A DNA stretch of 64,000 nucleotides from Streptomyces althioticus (GTDB lineage: Bacteria; Actinomycetota; Actinomycetes; Streptomycetales; Streptomycetaceae). Positions 59,601 to 64,000 of this stretch are shown here, one piece after another. Under the pieces are notes generated by a model. It was not told where the DNA came from and searched no databases. It saw only the letters and a program-made list of their open reading frames with translations. Every line of letters begins with the position of its first letter. Position 1 is the stretch's first letter. The stretch covers positions 248,001 through 312,000 of the forward strand of contig BMSW01000003.1 of NCBI GenBank assembly GCA_014649355.1, in the 5' to 3' direction. The translations under genes and the position numbers were made by a program.

Positions 59601-62090
59601 GACGGTGTCGTCGCCCTGCTTGATCCAGACCTCGCCGGTGCGGGTGACGTCGATGGTGCGGTCGGTCGCGACGTCCTTGTTGCCGTCCTTGTCGACCACC
59701 AGGAAACCTACGTCGGAGGCGCCCGGCTTCAGCTTGACCCAGGCGAAGGCGCCGTAGGCGTCGCGGCCGGTGAAGGCGTGGCCCGCCGGCCACTCGGTGG
59801 CCTCGCCGTCCGCGAGGTCGCCCCAGGCGTACAGGCTCCAGTCGTCGTAGTCGCCGTCGGGACGCTGGTAGTGGACGATCGCGTAGTCACGGGAGGCGGC
59901 GGTGGGCTCCTCCTCGGCGGGCGGGGTGCCGGTCGTGGAAGAGGCGAGGGCGCTCGCGGTACGGCCGGCCGAGTCGATCACGACGGCCTTGTAGCGCAGG
60001 GCGGTGCCGGCCGGGACGTCCGTGCCGACGGTGTGGGTGACCTTGTAGGGGGCGTGGTCGGCGGAGCCGAGCGTCTGCCACGTGCCGTTGCCGGTCTGGG
60101 CGGCGAAGACGACGCGGTTGAGCTGACCGCCCTGGACGTCGGCGGTGACCTCGACGGTGCCGGTGGCGCCCGCCTCGGGAGCCTTCAGGGTGAGCGTGGG
60201 CTTCGCCGCAGGCTTGCCGAGCGGGGCGGCGGCCTTGAGGACGATCGCGGAGCGGGCCGGGACGGAGACGGTGATCTTCCTGTCCGCGTCGCTGCGCACG
60301 GTCGCATCGGTGCCGTGGATACCCTTGAACGTCATCCGGGCGGAGCCGGTCGCGAAGGTGGCCTTCTTCGCCTCGGCGGCGTTGTTGAAGGCGACGACGT
60401 ACTCGGTGGTGTCCTTGCCGGTGGCGGTGCGCGAGAAGGCGTAGACGCCGGGACCGTCGTCGGCGTACCGCTCCTGCTGGACGCCGTCGGTCAGCGCCGG
60501 GTGCGCCTTGCGGAGCTTGGCGAGGGCGCTGATCTGCCGGTAGAGCGGGGAGCGGGTGTCGTAGGTGTCCTCGGCGTGGGTGCGGCCGGTGCCGATCAGG
60601 TCGTCGTCGAGGTAGTCGGCGGTGCGGGAGGCGAAGAGGGTCTGGCGGGCGTCCTTGTCGCCGCCGGCGCCGGTGAAGCCCTGCTCGTCGCCGTAGTAGA
60701 CGACCGGGTTGCCGCGGCTGAGGAACATCAGCTCGTTGGCGAGCATGTCCCGCTTCAGCAGCTCCGCGTCGGACGCCTCCGGGTTGTCCTGCTTCAGGAA
60801 CGTCCCGATGCGGCCCATGTCGTGGTTGCCGAGGAAGGTGACCTGCTCGTACGCGTTGGCCTTGTCGGTCGTGTACTTGTAGTCGTCACCGAAGACCGAG
60901 GCGAGCTTCTTGGCACTGCCGCCCTGGGAGGCGTACGTGCGGGCCGCCTCCTGGAAGGGGAAGTCGAGGGTGGCGTCGAGCCGGCCCTGTGTGACGTAGG
61001 GGGCGGTGACGTCCGTGTCGGAGGAGTACACCTCGCCGAACATGAAGAAGTCGTCCCGGCCGCGCTTCGCCGCGTAGGCGTCGAGGGCGGTGGCCCACTG
61101 GGTCCAGAACTCCATGTTGACGTGCTTCACGGTGTCGATCCGGAAGCCGTCGATGTCGAAGTCCTTCACCCACCGCTGGTAGATCTTCTCCATGCCGTCG
61201 ACGACCTCGGGACGCTCGGTCCACAGGTCGTCGAGGCCGGAGAAGTCGCCGTACTCGGCGGACTCGCCGGCGAAGGTGGAGTCGCCGCGGTTGTGGTACA
61301 TCGCCGGGTCGTTGAGCCAGGACGGCACCTTCAGCCGCTTCTTCGCCGCGGGCACCACGGGGGTGCGCGGGAAGGTGCCGGCGTCCACGCGCGGGAACTT
61401 CTTCGAGCCGTCGGCGTAGTCGGAGTCGTCGAAGGGCACGCCGTCCTTCGTCAGGTACGGGAAGGCGCCCTTGGAGAGGTAGTCGTAGGACTTCTCCTCG
61501 TAGTCGACGACGTCGGCGGTGTGGTTGGTGATGACGTCGAAGAAGACCTTCATGCCCTTGGCGTGGGCCTTGTCGATGAGGGTCTCGAGGTCCTTGTTGG
61601 TGCCGAAGTGCGGGTCGACCTGGGTGAAGTCGGTGATCCAGTACCCGTGGTAGCCGGCGGAGGCGTCCTCGCCGGTGCCCTGCACGGGCTGGTTCTTGAA
61701 GATCGGCGCCATCCAGATGGCGGTGGTGCCGAGCCCCTTGATGTAGTCGAGCTTCTGGGTGAGGCCCTTGAGGTCGCCGCCCTGGTAGAAGCCCTTGTCG
61801 GTGGGGTCGTACCCGTGGGTGAGGCGCGAACCGGTCAGTCCGCCGCGGTCGTTCTTCGGGTCGCCGTTGGCGAAGCGGTCCGGCAGGACGAAGTAGAACT
61901 GCTCCCGCGTCAGGTCGTGGCGCGCCGGGGAGGAGGCGAGCTTCGCGTCCGAGGGGGGCGCGGGCGGGGTGGCGGCTCGGGCGGCGACCGGCTGCACGAG
62001 TGCCGCGGCGAGCGCGGCCACCGTGACGGCGGCGACGCGGCGGCCCCGCGCGGTGCGGCGCCCCGGGGGCGCGGGCCATCTGGGTATCAA
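56682..62090 (-). CDS. pulA: Secreted two-headed alpha-amylase / pullulanase (GH13)
   Basis: 1802 aa. Signal peptide to about residue 39 ([10 protein letters not shown]). First GH13 module about 60-620: GFRIDTVKH (Asp about 318), FMFGEVYS (Glu about 353), LGNHDMGRI (Asp about 423). Then a beta-sandwich, two CBM41-like modules ([20 protein letters not shown] near 730 and [20 protein letters not shown] near 840), a CBM48 ([17 protein letters not shown]), and a pullulanase module with [10 protein letters not shown] (Asp about 1409), [11 protein letters not shown] (Glu about 1446) and [10 protein letters not shown] (Asp about 1578). Cuts alpha-1,4 and alpha-1,6 bonds. TTG at 62090 is supported by AAGGAG. 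Confidence 0.95.
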   Translation of the reverse strand: MIPRWPAPPGRRTARGRRVAAVTVAALAAALVQPVAARAATPPAPPSDAKLASSPARHDLTREQFYFVLPDRFANGDPKNDRGGLTGSRLTHGYDPTDKGFYQGGDLKGLTQKLDYIKGLGTTAIWMAPIFKNQPVQGTGEDASAGYHGYWITDFTQVDPHFGTNKDLETLIDKAHAKGMKVFFDVITNHTADVVDYEEKSYDYLSKGAFPYLTKDGVPFDDSDYADGSKKFPRVDAGTFPRTPVVPAAKKRLKVPSWLNDPAMYHNRGDSTFAGESAEYGDFSGLDDLWTERPEVVDGMEKIYQRWVKDFDIDGFRIDTVKHVNMEFWTQWATALDAYAAKRGRDDFFMFGEVYSSDTDVTAPYVTQGRLDATLDFPFQEAARTYASQGGSAKKLASVFGDDYKYTTDKANAYEQVTFLGNHDMGRIGTFLKQDNPEASDAELLKRDMLANELMFLSRGNPVVYYGDEQGFTGAGGDKDARQTLFASRTADYLDDDLIGTGRTHAEDTYDTRSPLYRQISALAKLRKAHPALTDGVQQERYADDGPGVYAFSRTATGKDTTEYVVAFNNAAEAKKATFATGSARMTFKGIHGTDATVRSDADRKITVSVPARSAIVLKAAAPLGKPAAKPTLTLKAPEAGATGTVEVTADVQGGQLNRVVFAAQTGNGTWQTLGSADHAPYKVTHTVGTDVPAGTALRYKAVVIDSAGRTASALASSTTGTPPAEEEPTAASRDYAIVHYQRPDGDYDDWSLYAWGDLADGEATEWPAGHAFTGRDAYGAFAWVKLKPGASDVGFLVVDKDGNKDVATDRTIDVTRTGEVWIKQGDDTVTTERPEYPAQDTTKAVLHYHRADGNYDGWGLHTWTGAAHPTDWSKPLEPVKTDAYGAVFEVPLAEGATSLSYILHKGDEKDLPTDQSLDLRANGHEVWLVSGQEKYLLPQPAGSAAALDLATSKAVWIDRSTLVWDGSAAAASTQLLTSRTGAVAVRDGKLDTGDARWIRLNKSSFTDAQKAEFPHLADGTAWTVDPRDRDQVREALRGQVVATQRAANGAVLAATGVQIAGVLDDLYAAGATKARLGPVFQNNRPTLSVWAPTARKVALELDGRTVAMRRDDATGVWSVTGPASWKGKEYRYAVTVWAPAAGELVTNKVTDPYATALTTDSERSLVVDLADRSLRPRGWDGYTKPKAVPLKDAQIQELHIRDFSVEDRTAKHRGTYLAFTDKDSDGSRHLRELARAGTSYVHLLPAFDIATIPERKSDQATVDCDLASYPADSEKQQECVAKAAGKDAYNWGYDPYHYTVPEGSYATDPDGTARTVEFRQMVKALNEDGLRVVMDVVYNHTAAHGQAKTSVLDRIVPGYYQRLLADGSVANSTCCSNTAPENAMMGKLVVDSVVTWAKEYKVDGFRFDLMGHHPKENILAVRKALDALTVKKDGVDGKKIILYGEGWNFGEIADDARFEQATQQNMAGTGIATFSDRARDAVRGGGPFDEDPGVQGFASGLYTDPNSSAANGTPAEQKARLLHYQDLIKVGLSGNLADYTFTDTSGKEVKGSQVDYNGAPAGYAAAPGDALAYADAHDNESLFDALAFKLPKDTPAADRARMQVLAMATAALSQGPALSQAGTDLLRSKSLDRNSYDSGDWFNAIHWNCADGNGMGRGLPPAADNKDKWPYAEPLLGSVTVGCPQIEGASAAYRDLLRIRTTEKAFSLGTADQVQSRLSFPLSGKDETPGVITMKLGGLVVVFNATPERQQQRVAALAGTDHRLHPVQAKGGDAVVKTSSYAKATGTFTVPARTVAVFTAG

Positions 62091-62098
62091 GGCGTGAA

Positions 62099-62104
62099 CT
62101 CCTT
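62099..62104 (-). promoter_or_regulatory. Ribosome site that fixes the TTG start of pulA
   Basis: AAGGAG on the minus strand, 8 nt before TTG. No ATG or GTG in this frame fits the signal peptide. Confidence 0.75.
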
Positions 62105-62294
62105 GCGCTTACGGCTCATTGGGTCCGACCCCACACCCCGGCGGGGCCTGTTTCGGCCACATCACCGGAGCGTCGGCGTGACGGTACCGTCGTTGAAAGC
62201 CTTACAGCAATAGCCGTGAAAGCGTCGGCAAGAACTTCCAGCGGGAGCTTTCCGGGCAGTGGCGGACGAGTCCGGCGGCCGAGGAGGGCACGCC
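62105..62294 (-). promoter_or_regulatory. pulA upstream region
   Basis: Contains TTCTTGC and TTGCTGTAAGG near 62200-62240 (minus strand), partly like the TTGC half-sites in front of the amylase gene, so it may bind the same regulator. No gene seen. Confidence 0.4.
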
Positions 62295-62330
62295 GACGTC
62301 CGGCGGCCGCGGGACGGGCCGCCGGACGTC
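62295..62330 (-). terminator. Terminator after the alpha-amylase gene
   Basis: Perfect 14-bp stem GACGTCCGGCGGCC / GGCCGCCGGACGTC with an 8-nt loop, 13 nt after the stop. Confidence 0.88.
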
Positions 62331-62342
62331 TCAGTCAGTGCT

Positions 62343-63716
62343 TCAGCAACTGCTCTTGCCCGCGTACACCGCGAGGGCGGTGTTGCCGCCGAGGGTCGCG
62401 GTGAGCCGGCCCGAACCGTCCACCGTCACCGGCTTGTTGCTCTGCACGTCGCAGTACGTGCCCGCCGGGAGGGAGGTCTGGTAGGTGCGGGTCAGGGAGC
62501 CGGACTCGTGGTTGATCGCCACGAAGCCCTTGCTGCCCCGGCCGAAGGCGATGGCGTCGCCGCCGTTGTCCCACCAGTCGGTGACGGCCTGGCCGCGGGT
62601 GGCGTTGCGGAAGCCGACCATCGACCTGATCTCCGGCCAGTTGTGCTGGCACTTCCAGCCGCTCTGCCAGCAGGCGTCCACGCGCCCGCCGTTGGGCGGT
62701 CCGGCGTCGTGGTTCGTGAACTCGTAGCCGGAGTTGATGTCCGGGGCGCCGTAGGGCCAGGCCAGCATGAAGACGTTGGCCAGGGTGTAGTTGGCGTTGT
62801 CCTTGTAGCTGAGCGTGGAGCCGTTGCGCTCGGTGTCGTGGTTGTCGACGAAGACTCCGGCGGAGCCGCTCTTCAGGTAGCCCCAGCCCTCGCCGTAGTT
62901 CTTCAGGTAGGCGAGGTTCTCGTTGTTGAAGACCCGCTTGAGGTCGTAGGCGTAGCGGAACTCCTGGACGTCTCCGGTGCCGGTGTACTCGCCGGGCTGG
63001 ACGGCCTCGCCGGCGCCGTAGATGACCTCCTGCTTCCAGTAGGCGGAGGGGTTGGTCAGGCGGGACTTGATGTTGGCGAGGTCGGCGGCCGGGATGTGCT
63101 TGGCCGCGTCGATGCGGAAGCCGTCCACACCGAGGGAGAGCAGGTCGTTCATGTACCCGGCGATGGTCTTGCGGACGTACTCCTCGCCGGTGTCGAGGTC
63201 GGACAGGCCGACCAGTTCGCAGTTCTGGACGTTCCAGCGGTCGCCGTAGTTGTTGATCTCCGACGTGCAGTTGTCGAAGTCGTAGGACGAGTACAGGCCC
63301 GGGTAGTCGTACTTCGTGTACGACGAGCCGCCGGTGCCCGTGCCGCTGCCGGCGGACATGTGGTTGATGACGGTGTCGGCGACGACCTTCACCCCGGCCG
63401 CGTGACACGTGTCCACCATGTTCTTGAAGGCGGTGCGGTCGCCCAGACGTCCGGCGATCTTGTAGCTCACCGGCTGGTACGAGGTCCACCACTGCGAACC
63501 TTGTATGTGCTCGGCGGGCGGGGAGACCTGCACGTATCCGTAGCCCGCGGGGCCGAGGGTGGTGGTGCACTCGCGGGCGACGGAGGCGAAGTTCCATTCG
63601 AAGAGGACGGCCGTGACGTCCTTGGAGCCGGGCGGGGACGCCTCAGCCACTGTCGGGGTCATGACAGCCGAGGCGGCCGCGAGGGCGGCGATCCCGGCGA
63701 GGGTTCTGCGTGCCAT
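62343..63716 (-). CDS. aml: Secreted alpha-amylase (GH13)
   Basis: 457 aa. Signal peptide [20 protein letters not shown] to about VAEA, mature part beginning [20 protein letters not shown]. Catalytic Asp in [10 protein letters not shown], Glu in [10 protein letters not shown], Asp in [10 protein letters not shown]; animal-type layout with conserved Cys pairs ([27 protein letters not shown]). Lacks a starch-binding domain at the C-terminus. It releases maltose from starch outside the cell. ATG at 63716 is chosen over 63734 because AAGGA lies 7 nt before it. Confidence 0.95.
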   Translation of the reverse strand: MARRTLAGIAALAAASAVMTPTVAEASPPGSKDVTAVLFEWNFASVARECTTTLGPAGYGYVQVSPPAEHIQGSQWWTSYQPVSYKIAGRLGDRTAFKNMVDTCHAAGVKVVADTVINHMSAGSGTGTGGSSYTKYDYPGLYSSYDFDNCTSEINNYGDRWNVQNCELVGLSDLDTGEEYVRKTIAGYMNDLLSLGVDGFRIDAAKHIPAADLANIKSRLTNPSAYWKQEVIYGAGEAVQPGEYTGTGDVQEFRYAYDLKRVFNNENLAYLKNYGEGWGYLKSGSAGVFVDNHDTERNGSTLSYKDNANYTLANVFMLAWPYGAPDINSGYEFTNHDAGPPNGGRVDACWQSGWKCQHNWPEIRSMVGFRNATRGQAVTDWWDNGGDAIAFGRGSKGFVAINHESGSLTRTYQTSLPAGTYCDVQSNKPVTVDGSGRLTATLGGNTALAVYAGKSSC

Positions 63717-63775
63717 GTGGGGATCCTTCTTCATCGAAGGGTGTGGGGAGTACCGCCACAGGGTGGTTGAAGCTT

Positions 63776-63807
63776 CTTGCAGAAAAGTTCAGCAACCTTG
63801 CGGCAAC
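63776..63807 (-). promoter_or_regulatory. Direct and inverted TTGC/GCAA half-sites upstream of the amylase gene
   Basis: CTTGC at 63776 and 63797, GCAAC at 63792 and 63803. Such repeats precede Streptomyces amylase genes and bind the LacI-type regulator MalR/Reg1 (established knowledge of the family; the assignment here is inferred). Confidence 0.6.
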
Positions 63808-63819
63808 GCAGATGTTAGA

Positions 63820-63847
63820 GGCCCGCAACCCGAAAGGGCAGCGGGCC
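63820..63847 (-). terminator. Hairpin between the glucosidase and amylase genes
   Basis: 7-bp stem GGCCCGC / GCGGGCC with an inner CCC-GAAA-GGG. It probably ends the upstream glucosidase transcript. Confidence 0.65.
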
Positions 63848-63887
63848 GTACCAACTTGAAGGAAAAAAGTTGCGAGACGTACGACCG

Positions 63888-64000
63888 TCAGGCCGTCGTC
63901 CACCACACGGTGGTGTCGGCCGCGACCACGGCCTCGCCGCCCGTCTCCTCCACCTCTCCGCTGGCGATCAGCACCCGTCCGTGGGCGGGCACGGTCACCG
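63888..64000 (-). CDS. C-terminal end of a probable GH13 alpha-glucosidase (cut by window edge)
   Basis: Only the last 37 codons are visible: VTVPAHGRVLIASGEVEETG, then GEAVVAADTTVWWTTA and a stop. The short beta-sandwich C-terminus with a WW-rich end is like that of Streptomyces alpha-glucosidases, and the position just upstream of the amylase gene fits. Assignment is uncertain without the rest. Confidence 0.55.
   Translation of the reverse strand, partial: VTVPAHGRVLIASGEVEETGGEAVVAADTTVWWTTA

Noticed and set aside
56793..62213. 1806-codon open frame on the plus strand opposite pulA
   Set aside because: It mirrors the pulA frame and is rich in Gly/Val/Arg/Glu noise. In very GC-rich DNA the antisense of a real gene lacks stop codons; GH13 motifs are on the minus strand.
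1..64000. CRISPR arrays, tRNA or rRNA genes, integrases, transposases
   Set aside because: None seen on either strand. The repeats found are irregularly spaced and lack spacers; no recombinase genes are present.
1..64000. A secondary-metabolite cluster or defence island as the novel system
   Set aside because: No polyketide, peptide-synthetase, terpene, lanthipeptide or known defence genes; gene content is that of the conserved chromosome core.

Overview
The window is a 64 kb piece of a very GC-rich actinobacterial chromosome, almost certainly Streptomyces. Signs are the near-exclusive use of G or C at third codon positions, frequent GTG starts, many genes with no Shine-Dalgarno sequence, and the gene content. 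The order pepA, lpd, sucB, gntR, aceE, then lipB, lipA, glnA, glnII, then pullulanase and alpha-amylase matches, from memory, the conserved core of Streptomyces chromosomes. I see no prophage, integrase, transposase, CRISPR array, tRNA, rRNA or antibiotic cluster.

Layout. 1-2.6 kb (minus): histidine kinase, response regulator and the start of an RND efflux pump. 2.7-3.8 kb: PspA and its small partner PspAA. 4.1-12.2 kb: DUF3043 protein, two methyltransferases, and the nucleotide-loop genes of cobalamin synthesis (a cobU fusion, cobT, cobS) mixed with membrane proteins. 12.1-22.1 kb: a GH114 lipoprotein, leucyl aminopeptidase, E3 and E2 of 2-oxoacid dehydrogenases, a GntR regulator and pyruvate dehydrogenase E1. 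22.2-31.3 kb: WYL regulator, DUF4240 protein, PGRP amidase, MarP-like protease, GNAT, TIGR01777 epimerase, FAD oxidoreductase and a TPR regulator. 31.6-36.9 kb: lipB, lipA, a 66-aa protein, DUF4191 protein, RDD protein and glnA. 37-43.5 kb: an ABC (FtsX-type) exporter with a two-component system. 43.7-50.7 kb: ArsC-like protein, secreted RlpA-like protein, glnII, a winged-helix regulator, an epimerase and a third two-component system. 50.9-56.6 kb: DUF1996 secreted protein, lipoprotein, a membrane protein with a degenerate sigma-like N-terminus, TetR and a tautomerase. 56.7-64 kb (minus): GH13 glucosidase end, alpha-amylase and a giant amylase-pullulanase.

How they connect. LipB and LipA make the lipoyl group that sits on SucB, which works with Lpd; AceE feeds the sister complex, and the GntR gene in front of aceE faces a 17-bp palindrome over a -35 box. 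Both glutamine synthetase genes have GlnR-type boxes. CobU, CobT and CobS together finish the nucleotide loop of B12. The three minus-strand glycosidases at the end form a starch and pullulan utilisation group.

The least explained signals are: (1) a short repeated element with the core GCGCAGTTCCCCGCGCCCCT, found about ten times at gene ends; (2) a CobU fused to a metallo-hydrolase-like domain whose metal motif is broken; (3) the sigma-like membrane protein at 53.1 kb; (4) the aceE operator. I did not find a clearly new multi-gene system.
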